DNA of 46,865 nt from an uncultured Eubacteriales bacterium (GTDB lineage Bacteria > Bacillota > Clostridia > Oscillospirales > CAG-272): assembly GCA_934394585.1 (NCBI GenBank), contig CAKRQU010000013.1, forward strand, positions 1 to 46,865, read 5' to 3'. Made by a program: the position numbers and the translations under genes. The notes below the pieces were generated by a model. That model searched no databases. It was given only the letters and a program-made list of their open reading frames with translations, and was not told the origin of the DNA. Shown in pieces: positions 25,780 to 33,033 of the stretch; positions within the stretch are counted from its first letter, which is position 1, and each line of letters begins with the position of its first letter.

Positions 25780-26883
25780 ATGATAATACAGTTAGAAGAA
25801 GCGAAAAGCAGACTTCTCGCACTCGAAAATGACGTAAAGGAACTGGGCGATTCGCTGAAAATAGACAGACTGCGCGAGCAGGCAAAAGATCTGGAAGCAC
25901 AGACTCTCGCCGAAAATTTCTGGAATGATCAGGCTAATTCCGGCAAGGTGCTTCAGGAGCTGAAGCGCACAAAGGATAAAATAGAAGATTATGAAAAGCT
26001 TTGCGTATGCGTTTCCGATGCGCTCATGCTTGCCGAAATGGGTATAGAAGAAAATGACGAAAGCGTTTGTGACGAGGTTCTTTCCGAAGTAAAGAAAATA
26101 GAAGCCACCGAGGAAAAAATGCGTATAGATGCGCTGCTCTCCGGCGAATATGACAGAAATAATGCCATTATTTCCTTCCATCCCGGTGCCGGCGGCACAG
26201 AGGCTCAGGATTGGGCGCTCATGCTTTACAGAATGTATACGCGTTACGGCGAAAAGCATGGTTTCAATGTAAAGCTGATAGATTGGCTCGACGGAGAAGA
26301 AGCTGGCATAAAAAGCGCCACTATTCTCGTGGAAGGAACAAATGCCTACGGTTATCTCAAAAGCGAACACGGTGTGCACAGACTCGTGCGTGTTTCGCCT
26401 TTCGATGCTTCGGGCAGACGCCATACATCCTTTGCTTCCGTGGAAGTAATGCCCGAGCTCGACGACGATGTGAATATCGAAATAAAGGATGAAGATATCG
26501 AAATCACGGCGCATCGTTCCAGCGGCGCCGGCGGTCAGCATATCAATAAAACCGACTCGGCTATAAGAATAGTGCATAAACCTACCGGTATAGTGGTCGG
26601 TTGCCAGACGGAACGCAGCCAGCTCCAGAATAAAGAAACAGCCCTGAAAATGCTGAAAAGCAAGCTCGCCGAGATAAAACAGCGTGAAAATCTCGACAAA
26701 ATAGAAGATATCAAAGGCGAAAAGACAAATATAGAATGGGGCGCGCAGATACGTTCTTACGTTTTCATGCCGTATACTCTCGTAAAAGACAACAGAACAG
26801 GCTATGAGGACGGAAATATAACAGCCGTAATGGACGGCGAAATCGACGGTTTTATCAATGCTTATCTCAAAAGCAAAGTATAA
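25780..26883 (+). CDS. prfB: Peptide chain release factor 2, without programmed frameshift
   Basis: Releases finished proteins at UGA and UAA. The GGQ loop (SSGAGGQHINKTDSA) is present and the protein has the usual RF2 length of 367 residues. In many bacteria codon 26 is an in-frame UGA needing a +1 shift; here the equivalent place reads LGDSLKIDRLRE in one frame (codons ctg aaa ata gac), with no stop and no slippery CTT TGA. AUG is preceded by CGGAGG. It is followed by a small membrane protein gene after 37 bases. Confidence 0.96.
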   Translation: MIIQLEEAKSRLLALENDVKELGDSLKIDRLREQAKDLEAQTLAENFWNDQANSGKVLQELKRTKDKIEDYEKLCVCVSDALMLAEMGIEENDESVCDEVLSEVKKIEATEEKMRIDALLSGEYDRNNAIISFHPGAGGTEAQDWALMLYRMYTRYGEKHGFNVKLIDWLDGEEAGIKSATILVEGTNAYGYLKSEHGVHRLVRVSPFDASGRRHTSFASVEVMPELDDDVNIEIKDEDIEITAHRSSGAGGQHINKTDSAIRIVHKPTGIVVGCQTERSQLQNKETALKMLKSKLAEIKQRENLDKIEDIKGEKTNIEWGAQIRSYVFMPYTLVKDNRTGYEDGNITAVMDGEIDGFINAYLKSKV

Positions 26884-26920
26884 AAACAAAAATAAATTTT
26901 TATAAAGGAGGACATGAAAA

Positions 26921-27256
26921 ATGTTCAAGAAAACCAAACTCTATGTAGGCGTTGCTCTCGTGGTAAACGCGCTCACCTCGCTCATCACATTCATCATTTT
27001 GCTTTTCAAAAAGAAAAGCTCCGCAGGCGCATTTCTCGCTGTTTCCGCTATGAGCGGTGCGGCAGGTGCTTATCTGCTTTATGATTGCAAAGATGATGTG
27101 AATTTCTGCGATTGCGATTTCAATTTCGATGACGATCTCACCGATGATTGTGATTGCGACTGCGATTGCGACAATTGCGATGCCGATGATTGCGAAGCAA
27201 GAGAAGACGACATGAATCTCGAGGGCGATCTTTTCTCCCGCGAAAACGAAGAATAA
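26921..27256 (+). CDS. Small two-helix membrane protein with Cys/Asp-rich tail
   Basis: A 111-residue protein with two hydrophobic segments (about 8-28 and 35-54) and a C-terminal tail holding nine cysteines within residues 56-91, mostly alternating with aspartate (DDCDCDCDCDNCDADDC). No family is recognised. The tail would bind metal or form disulphides depending on its side of the membrane; the basic KKKSS loop between helices suggests that both ends face away from the cytoplasm or the loop faces in. AAAGGAGG precedes the ATG. A terminator follows. Confidence 0.8.
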   Translation: MFKKTKLYVGVALVVNALTSLITFIILLFKKKSSAGAFLAVSAMSGAAGAYLLYDCKDDVNFCDCDFNFDDDLTDDCDCDCDCDNCDADDCEAREDDMNLEGDLFSRENEE

Positions 27257-27264
27257 GAAAAAAT

Positions 27265-27298
27265 AAAAAAATCCCGCCGCACGGCGGGATTTTTTATT
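27265..27298. terminator. Bidirectional rho-independent terminator
   Basis: AAAAAATCCCGCC, GCAC loop and GGCGGGATTTTTT form a strong stem with A and T tracts. It serves the Cys-rich membrane protein gene on plus and the esterase gene, whose stop is at 27306, on minus. Confidence 0.93.
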
Positions 27299-27305
27299 AC
27301 GGGTT

Positions 27306-28115
27306 TTACAGCGACTGCGCCCATGTGGCGGCGAGATCCGCCCAGCCCGGGACAGAAGGATAAACTTCATTTACGCCGACGGTTTTGTCCGCGAGGGAAA
27401 GCCCGTGAGGACCTACGGGGTAGAGATGCGCTTCAAAAGGTACACCGTGATTTGCCAGAGCTGAAATGAAAAGAGTGGAATTCTGTATCGGCACCACATT
27501 GTCCGTTACGGTATGCCATATAAATGCAGGCACGGTATTTTCCGTCACGGCTTTTTCCAGCGAAACGAAATCGCGCATGGCGGGTTTCGTATAATTTTCA
27601 CCGCCGAGCAGATTTTTTATCGAACCTTCATGAGAAAATTCGCCGCTTGTTATAACGGGATAAGCAAGTATCATGCCGCGGGGACGGTTGTGCTCTTTTT
27701 GCATATTTATTTTTTCGAAAATAAAATCTTTATCCCACATTGTCCCGTGAGAAGCACATACATGACCGCCTGCGGAAAAACCTGCGGTAAATATATAATC
27801 GGGATCTATATGAAATTCCTCGGCTCTTTCATGCAGTATTTTCATGCACATAGATGCTTCCAGAAGCTGCGCGGGAAAACGTGCTTTGCCTTTTACCGTA
27901 TAGTTTAATACAAATGCATTGAAACCTTTTGCCATAAATGAAAATGCGATAGGTTCGCCTTCTCTGGGAGAAATGAACCAGTATGCGCCGCCGGGGAATA
28001 TAAGTATGGCTTTTCTTTTCGCATTGAAAGGAATTTCTTCAAAAGGTTCCGCTATGTATGTGGTGAGAAAAACATCATCGCGTCCTTCATAGAGATATAT
28101 TTTTTCGGTTTTCAT
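27306..28115 (-). CDS. Alpha/beta hydrolase, acetyl-esterase type
   Basis: A 269-residue hydrolase resembling acetylxylan/feruloyl esterases of the BD-FAE group. The oxyanion region FPGGAYWF, the nucleophile elbow GFSAGGH, the Asp in HTVTDNVVP and the His in VGPHGLSL make a complete catalytic triad. No signal peptide is seen, so it is probably cytoplasmic and would act on imported acetylated sugars or similar esters. AAAGGAG precedes the ATG. It lies downstream of the DUF6873-like gene. Confidence 0.9.
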   Translation of the reverse strand: MKTEKIYLYEGRDDVFLTTYIAEPFEEIPFNAKRKAILIFPGGAYWFISPREGEPIAFSFMAKGFNAFVLNYTVKGKARFPAQLLEASMCMKILHERAEEFHIDPDYIFTAGFSAGGHVCASHGTMWDKDFIFEKINMQKEHNRPRGMILAYPVITSGEFSHEGSIKNLLGGENYTKPAMRDFVSLEKAVTENTVPAFIWHTVTDNVVPIQNSTLFISALANHGVPFEAHLYPVGPHGLSLADKTVGVNEVYPSVPGWADLAATWAQSL

Positions 28116-28145
28116 TTTTATTCTCCTTTTATAAAAATCTGTATT

Positions 28146-28838
28146 TTATATATCTGTGGTTACTATTCCGCCGTAATCAAAAAGAATATCTTCCGAGGCG
28201 GATATTATATTCATATTCTGTGATAAAATCGCTTCTTTTATTTTTTCGCCGTCGGGATGCCGCATGATATCTCCGAAAAATATCACCGTATCGCCGATAA
28301 CGCCGCTTGCCCCGCCGATAAAACCGTAATCATATCCGTCTATACCGATATGTCCCGCACAAATCTTAAGACAATCCGCGCCGTTTGCTTTGCAGGCGCG
28401 TGCGATCGCGCTGTCCGCGGTAATTATTTTTTTGCCTGCGATAAGACAGGAGCATTTGGTATATCCCTGCTTTGTCATCACGGGGATAAGTCCCGCGGAC
28501 CGGGCTGCGGCATACGCCGTCTGCGACGTATATCTGCTGCAAAAGAAATATCCCGAAAATCCGAAACAATTTAGGGCTATATCCATAGGATATACGGCGC
28601 CTGCCGCAGTTTGCTCGGCGGAAAAAGGGATATTTTTCTCTTTTAAAAATGATATCAGCGCTTTGTTTTCTTCATGCACGATAAATTTATCGCCGAGCCG
28701 CGCGATCTGCATATCGGGATGAGCGGCTACCGGCGCGGGCAGAGAAGCAAGCGGCGATATACGCACGCAGTGACCGAATCGCGAGAGAATATTTTCGGTT
28801 TCACGCGGCATGGCATGATTTATAAAAATATACCGCAT
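28146..28838 (-). CDS. DUF6873-like protein of unknown function
   Basis: A 230-residue protein starting MRYIFINHAMPRE; this start is chosen for the AAAGGAA upstream, the longer frame to 28916 running into the rpmB terminator. It has several conserved-looking islands (GDKFIVHEEN, TKQGYTKCSC, IITADSAIARA, YGFIGGASGV, FFGDIMRHPDG) that match my memory of DUF6873 of Clostridia. The layout of short repeats with Asp and Cys near GFIGGASG recalls pentein-fold enzymes, but I cannot confirm it. Confidence 0.7.
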   Translation of the reverse strand: MRYIFINHAMPRETENILSRFGHCVRISPLASLPAPVAAHPDMQIARLGDKFIVHEENKALISFLKEKNIPFSAEQTAAGAVYPMDIALNCFGFSGYFFCSRYTSQTAYAAARSAGLIPVMTKQGYTKCSCLIAGKKIITADSAIARACKANGADCLKICAGHIGIDGYDYGFIGGASGVIGDTVIFFGDIMRHPDGEKIKEAILSQNMNIISASEDILFDYGGIVTTDI

Positions 28839-28883
28839 AAAATTCCTTTCGTATCCGCAAAAAAATATCGGCGGATATGCAAT

Positions 28884-28907
28884 CGGCGGAAGCAAAAGCT
28901 TCCGCCG
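28884..28907 (-). terminator. Hairpin terminator after rpmB
   Basis: CGGCGGAAGC, four-base loop and GCTTCCGCCG form a 10-bp stem between rpmB and the DUF6873-like gene. The T-tract on the minus strand is poor, so it may only lower read-through. Confidence 0.6.
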
Positions 28908-28940
28908 TCGGTTCAAATCATACGCCTTTTATATGGGTGC

Positions 28941-29135
28941 TTATGCTCTTTCTACCTTGTTTGCACGCAGGCAACGGGAGCAGATAGCAACGGTCTTGTG
29001 AGCGCCGCCTTCTACGACTTTAACCTTTCTGATGTTGGGTTTCCATGTTCTGCTTGTCTTGCGGTTGGAATGGGAAACATTGTGTCCGAATGTAACGCCT
29101 TTGCCGCAGTATGCACATTTTGCCATATTTAACAC
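28941..29135 (-). CDS. rpmB: 50S ribosomal protein L28
   Basis: Small 64-residue ribosomal protein. The sequence begins MLNMAKCAYCGKGVTFGHNV; the real start is probably MAKCAYC, three residues later, preceded by AGGAGGTG. Two cysteine pairs (CAYC and ICSRCL) fit the zinc-binding form of L28. The motif NVSHSNRKTSRTWKPN is typical. It has its own promoter at 29204-29232. Confidence 0.96.
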   Translation of the reverse strand: MLNMAKCAYCGKGVTFGHNVSHSNRKTSRTWKPNIRKVKVVEGGAHKTVAICSRCLRANKVERA

Positions 29136-29203
29136 CTCCTACCGAAAATCATAACTTAAAGCGGAGCGCACGCATCCGCATTAAAACCAATATAGCACGA
29201 TAT

Positions 29204-29232
29204 ATTGTATCACACACTTTGCAAAAAATCAA
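29204..29232 (-). promoter_or_regulatory. Sigma-A promoter of rpmB
   Basis: On the minus strand TTGATT (29227-29232), 17 bases, then TACAAT (29204-29209), about 70 bases before the start codon. Confidence 0.65.
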
Positions 29233-29295
29233 TGATTTTTTTCTTTTTTTGCAAAAATATTTTTAAAATCACCGCAAATGAAATGAATATTATAT

Positions 29296-29946
29296 TTATT
29301 TGCTCTTATATGCGACAAGTCGATTTATTTTAAAACCTTTTTCACTGAAATTTTTTTCATATTCGGTCATTATATTGTCCTCTGCCCACTCGCTCGCATG
29401 CAGATCGTATGTCACATCACATACGTTAAAGCCAGCCTCCGGGAATTCCTCCAGTGAAAAATCAAAAAGCGCACGGTTGTCTGTTTTGAAAGCTATCGAG
29501 CCTTTTTCACAAAGAAGCGGTCTGAATTTTTCGAGAAATTTTCTGTAAGTCAGGCGACGTTTTGCATGGCGTGCTTTCGGCCACGGATCACAAAAATTTA
29601 TATATATTTTTTCAAATGTATTTTCATCAAAAAGTCTGTCGAGCATTTCCGCATCAGCCGAAAGAAAACGTACATTCAAAAGACCTGCCGCAGCTACTTT
29701 TTCCATGGCAAAAATTATTACATCACGCACTTTTTCCACGGCAATAAAAGCCACATCGGGATGCTTTGCCGCTTCGCCCAGAATAAAATTTCCTTTTCCG
29801 CAGCCTATTTCTATGCGAAAATGTGAAAATCCCGGGAAAATTTCATTTAAATTTATTTTTTCCGGCTCTTCCCGATTATAATCCAAGGTGATATTTTTCT
29901 GCGCAAGAAATCTCGCATCGCCGGTTTTTTTCTTTCTTACTCTCAT
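29296..29946 (-). CDS. trmB: tRNA (guanine-N7-)-methyltransferase
   Basis: Methylates G46 in the tRNA variable loop using S-adenosylmethionine. The SAM site EIGCGKGNFI is visible, as are INFCDPWPKARHAKRRL, the TrmB signature, and the C-terminal TEYEKNF. Length is 216 residues. The gene stands alone with its own promoter at 29989-30017, divergent from the DUF378 gene. Confidence 0.96.
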   Translation of the reverse strand: MRVRKKKTGDARFLAQKNITLDYNREEPEKINLNEIFPGFSHFRIEIGCGKGNFILGEAAKHPDVAFIAVEKVRDVIIFAMEKVAAAGLLNVRFLSADAEMLDRLFDENTFEKIYINFCDPWPKARHAKRRLTYRKFLEKFRPLLCEKGSIAFKTDNRALFDFSLEEFPEAGFNVCDVTYDLHASEWAEDNIMTEYEKNFSEKGFKINRLVAYKSK

Positions 29947-29988
29947 AAGTTTTACTCCGAAAACATTTTTTTGTTTGTCTGCCGTTTA

Positions 29989-30017
29989 ATCGTATCATAA
30001 AAAAACGATTTAGTCAA
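29989..30017 (-). promoter_or_regulatory. Sigma-A promoter of trmB
   Basis: On the minus strand TTGACT (30012-30017), 17 bases, then TACGAT (29989-29994), about 45 bases before the ATG. Confidence 0.7.
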
Positions 30018-30110
30018 GAAAAAATCTTTCATGATGAATAAAAATAAAGCATAAGGCAAAAAATAACCGTGTCGAAAGATAAAAACTATAAATATCGGAG
30101 ATGAAAACAA

Positions 30111-30329
30111 ATGATTGACAGAATAGCACTTATTATAACAATCATCGGTTCATTGAACTGGGGAAGCGTGGGACTTTTCGGTTTTGATATTATCGCATGG
30201 ATATTCGGCAGCAGTGCCGCTCTGGCAAGCAGAATAATATATACCGTGGTTGCTCTTGCGGGCGTATGGTGTATATCACTGCTTTTCCGTTCGCGCGAGG
30301 TTACCGTTACCGGCGAGGAAAGAAACTGA
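30111..30329 (+). CDS. DUF378 family membrane protein
   Basis: A 72-residue protein with two membrane helices. The family signature is complete: ALIITIIGSLNWGSVGLFGFD followed by a second helix IIYTVVALAGVWCISLLF. DUF378 proteins are widespread in Firmicutes and have no known job. GGAG precedes the ATG and a terminator follows. Confidence 0.9.
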   Translation: MIDRIALIITIIGSLNWGSVGLFGFDIIAWIFGSSAALASRIIYTVVALAGVWCISLLFRSREVTVTGEERN

Positions 30330-30355
30330 TTTTACTTCATTAAAATAATAAGATA

Positions 30356-30398
30356 AAGACGGCTTTTCGCATTACTTTATGCAAAGCCGTCTTTTTTT
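30356..30398 (+). terminator. Rho-independent terminator after the DUF378 gene
   Basis: AAAGACGGCTTT and AAAGCCGTCTTT form a 12-bp stem followed by TTTTT. Confidence 0.92.
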
Positions 30399-30460
30399 CA
30401 TATTTATGAGCGGCGGCGAATATAATCCGTAATAAACATAAATATTGCGGAGGATAAAAA

Positions 30461-30982
30461 ATGAATCCGAAATTTCTCGATGCCAAAAGGCGCGTGCGCC
30501 GCGGGCTTTCATGTATAAATACCACGCTGGTGATAATATTTGTCGCTGTGGCTGTCACGCTGGGAATAATTTTTGCGATAGGCGGAATAGACGGCGACGT
30601 ATGCGATGAAATGATTTTTCCCGATTGTGCTTTTTCGCCGTTTTTTATGTGTTTCTTTTTCGGTGTGGCAATAGCTGTTTTTGCCGTATCGCAGGCGATA
30701 ATCATTTCCACGCCCACGGGGTGCTTCGCAAAAGAAAAAACGCGCTCTACGATAATATTTATCTGTGCGCTGATACTGATATACGTATGGATCCCGGTGA
30801 CATTCACGGCGGCGGCATTTTTTCTTTCCACCATGCTCGTAATGATAATACTGCTCGCATGTGCGGTGCTTTTTTCGGCTGCCGTGAAAATAAACAGAAT
30901 AGCCGCTTATGCGGTATTTGCTTTTGCATTATGGATGCTGTATATTCTTTATTACAGCTTTGCCATGATGCTGCTCAATTAA
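30461..30982 (+). CDS. Four-helix membrane protein of unknown function
   Basis: A 173-residue protein with a basic N-terminus (KFLDAKRRVRRG) and about five hydrophobic segments. No known family is recognised. GCGGAGG precedes the ATG. It stands alone after a terminator and before the HPr-like gene, which has its own promoter starting 26 bases downstream. Confidence 0.75.
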   Translation: MNPKFLDAKRRVRRGLSCINTTLVIIFVAVAVTLGIIFAIGGIDGDVCDEMIFPDCAFSPFFMCFFFGVAIAVFAVSQAIIISTPTGCFAKEKTRSTIIFICALILIYVWIPVTFTAAAFFLSTMLVMIILLACAVLFSAAVKINRIAAYAVFAFALWMLYILYYSFAMMLLN

Positions 30983-31007
30983 ATTTTCGGAATTTGCTTT
31001 CATCCTC

Positions 31008-31036
31008 TTGACAGAATACGGAAATTTTGCTATTAT
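31008..31036 (+). promoter_or_regulatory. Sigma-A promoter of the HPr-like gene
   Basis: TTGACA (31008-31013), 17 bases, then TATTAT (31031-31036), 44 bases before the ATG. A near-consensus promoter, implying strong expression of a small protein. Confidence 0.9.
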
Positions 31037-31079
31037 ATATTTGAATAGTCCAAAGACACAAATTCAAAGGAGAATAATT

Positions 31080-31310
31080 ATGAAATCTGTAAAAATCAGT
31101 CTTTCATCCATAGAAGCAGTAAGAAATTTTGTGGAAATCGTCCGCAAATTCAATGAGGAAATCGACCTTTCCAGCGGCAGATACGTTGTGGATGCAAAAT
31201 CCATAATGGGTATTTTCAGCCTTGACCTGCTCAATCCCATCACGCTCACGGTTCATTCCGATGATTGCGACAAGATTTTCGAGGCGCTCAAGGATTTTAT
31301 CATTGAATAA
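31080..31310 (+). CDS. HPr-like protein lacking the active-site histidine
   Basis: A 76-residue protein of the HPr family of the sugar phosphotransferase system. The second half matches HPr well: RYVVDAKSIMGIFSLDLL corresponds to the region around regulatory Ser46 (KSIMG). The first half has no GIHARPA: the place of His15 reads SSIEAVRNF, so phosphotransfer is not possible in the usual way. It would fit a Crh-like regulatory role with HPr kinase, or an unrelated one. CAAAGGAGAA precedes the ATG at 31080. The gene has its own promoter and terminator. Confidence 0.88.
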   Translation: MKSVKISLSSIEAVRNFVEIVRKFNEEIDLSSGRYVVDAKSIMGIFSLDLLNPITLTVHSDDCDKIFEALKDFIIE

Positions 31311-31328
31311 AAAGAGAATATGAAAAAG

Positions 31329-31356
31329 CGGACAGCATCATGCTGTCCGTTTTTTT
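31329..31356 (+). terminator. Rho-independent terminator after the HPr-like gene
   Basis: CGGACAGCA, TCA loop and TGCTGTCCG then TTTTTTT. Confidence 0.95.
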
Positions 31357-32155
31357 ATGGGTTGGGGCGCTTTTTACAAAAGCACGGGAAAAAGTTGTTT
31401 TCCCACGCAGGGAACGGAGGTTTCTCTTTGCAAAGAAGGGGGCAGGCGACTGCGGTCGCCAAGGTACGATCGCGCTTTTTACTGACAAAGAGGAGGGTTC
31501 AGGGTGGCGAAGCCACCTCTGAACGGCGTCGCCGAGACGGAGTCAGCGGCAAAAGTCATCAAAGGAAGGCTCCTCGCCCTCCTTTGCAAACTACCTCGCA
31601 CCCCGTCGAGTTAGCCGCGGAAAGTAATGCGCGGCAAGTATGTACTATATATAGCAAAATCAAAAAGCTTTTGTCTATCTCTCATCACATCATCAGCCGT
31701 ACCGCGCGTGCGAACATAGCGCCCGCAAAAAGCGAGCAGATTCGACGGGGTGATTGGCTCCAGCCATGGCTTTTGATACACTTCCCACTGTAGACTAAAC
31801 TCCACCAAAGCGAGCATGACTTGATGGACATCGAGTTGGGGCGGTTAAAGCTAAAGTTTGAACAGACTAAAGTCTGTACTAAGCGGGGGTCTGAACCATA
31901 CTTCCGGTTTCGTCTATGGTCGGACTGTCGGGGCAGTATGTTCGCACGAGTCGCCGCGAGGCGACACAGAAAGAGTTCAAAAGAGGAATACTTTCCTCTT
32001 TTTGACTTTTGGTACTTTTCGTCAGTGAAAAGTACACCTCGTTTCCTTCGTAAAGGAAAGTAACTTCTTCTCTGCACAAAGAAAAAAGCAGGGCGGCAAG
32101 CGCCGCCCGCTTCTTTTATCCCCTCTTTTCTTCAAAAGAAAAGCATCCCCTCCGC
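31357..32155. repeat. Intergenic repeat region around copy C
   Basis: No gene supported over about 800 bases between convergent genes. It holds core C (separate entry) and hairpins such as 32012-32035 (GTACTTTTC/GAAAAGTAC), 31494-31522 (GTTCAG-GGTGGC/GCCACC-CTGAAC), 31441-31459 (GGCGACTGCGGTCGCC), 32092-32109 (GGGCGGCAAGCGCCGCCC) and 32129-32144 (CTTTTCTTC..AAGAAAAG). The 31470-31545 stretch is the reverse complement of the window's first 83 bases. Confidence 0.8.
31550..32011 (-). repeat. 462-bp conserved repeat, copy C, minus orientation
   Basis: Same core as the others but inverted. On the minus strand the arms are a (31937-31948), b (31742-31752), a' (31707-31718) and b' (31599-31609); both pairs are perfectly complementary. 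Between b and the preceding GTG it carries the AAAAGCCATGGCTGGAGCC segment shared only with copy A, whereas B and D have a CTTCGGCGTGGCACC-type segment. It lies between the convergent HPr-like and carD genes. Confidence 0.85.
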
Positions 32156-32665
32156 TCACACCGTGGTGGCGGCAATATGCGACTCTATGTAGTCCGAAAC
32201 ATCCTCGCGGGCTATCCCGAGCGCTACGGAAAATTCGTCGCATATCATTTTCTCCGCGCAGTGAAGTGCGCTTTCATCCGCCACACGCAACTTTTTGCCG
32301 CGCTCGGCAAGAAAGGCGCGGCGGTGCCGCATTACCTTTATAAAATGCGCTATACGCTTTCTGTTTCCCGATGAAATCACATCTTTTATATGTTCGCTTC
32401 GCTCGCGGTCATTTTCTATCCAGTCGATATCCTCGCCAGAAAGCGATTTTATTATCTCGTCAACCTCGCTTTTTGTCAGCAGTCTGCAGATTTTGTCGGA
32501 AAGCGGGCTGTCTTTGGGCACATATATCACCGATTTGTCGTCGTAAACAGGGCGCAAAACATAATATTCACCGCTCTCCTTTCCGAATGTGCAGTTTTTT
32601 ATTTCTTCTATCCTGCAAACTCCGTTTGTCCTGTAGCTCACCAAATCATTTACGGTAAATTTCAT
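32156..32665 (-). CDS. CarD family transcriptional regulator
   Basis: CarD/CdnL proteins bind the RNA polymerase beta subunit and stabilise open promoter complexes. The N-terminal Tudor-like RNAP-binding domain is visible (FTVNDLVSYRTNGVCRIEEI and YYVLRPVYDDKSVIYVP), followed by a helical DNA-binding part (RHRRAFLAERGKKL, ALHCAEKMICDEF). The start at 32665 has AGGAGG upstream and gives 169 residues. The gene stands alone next to repeat copy C. Confidence 0.92.
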   Translation of the reverse strand: MKFTVNDLVSYRTNGVCRIEEIKNCTFGKESGEYYVLRPVYDDKSVIYVPKDSPLSDKICRLLTKSEVDEIIKSLSGEDIDWIENDRERSEHIKDVISSGNRKRIAHFIKVMRHRRAFLAERGKKLRVADESALHCAEKMICDEFSVALGIAREDVSDYIESHIAATTV

Positions 32666-33033
32666 ACTTCGCCTCCTGTATATCAAAGTAGGCGCAAAAA
32701 CGCCATCTATTATAATTCTACCATATTTTTGAAAAAAATGTTACGGTCATTTTTCACGAAAATTTGAACAATAATTTGTGCATACGTTGTAAATATAAAA
32801 AATAAAAACGCGGTTTCCCGCATAGAGGACGGCACGCGCACCGTGACGGATATCGGGCTGTATGCGACAGGTTGTACTTTCAATGTGTCTGTTTAGGCGC
32901 TTTTTGAGACATAAAGACAGTCCGTACAGCATATAAATTCAAATAAATTCGGATTTTTCTTGACAAACATCCTTTTTATTTGTATAATGGTATTTATGTA
33001 AGCAGGATATTTTTCTGAAAGGATGTTGATATT
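32666..33033. promoter_or_regulatory. Intergenic region between carD and the acyl-ligase gene, with consensus promoter
   Basis: TTGACA (32960-32965), 17 bases and TATAAT (32983-32988) is a perfect consensus sigma-A promoter for the gene at 33034. The rest is AT-rich except 32808-32930, which has codon-like composition: the plus frame ending at 32895 reads ...RIEDGTRTVTDIGLYATG.. but lacks a start codon and ribosome binding site, so I call no gene. Confidence 0.8.

Noticed and set aside
25792..26937. 381-codon minus-strand frame over prfB
   Set aside because: Antisense shadow with Phe/Tyr-rich composition; prfB on the other strand is unmistakable.
32747..32932. 61-codon minus-strand frame between carD and the acyl-ligase gene
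   Set aside because: No ribosome binding site, no family; overlaps the region before a consensus promoter.
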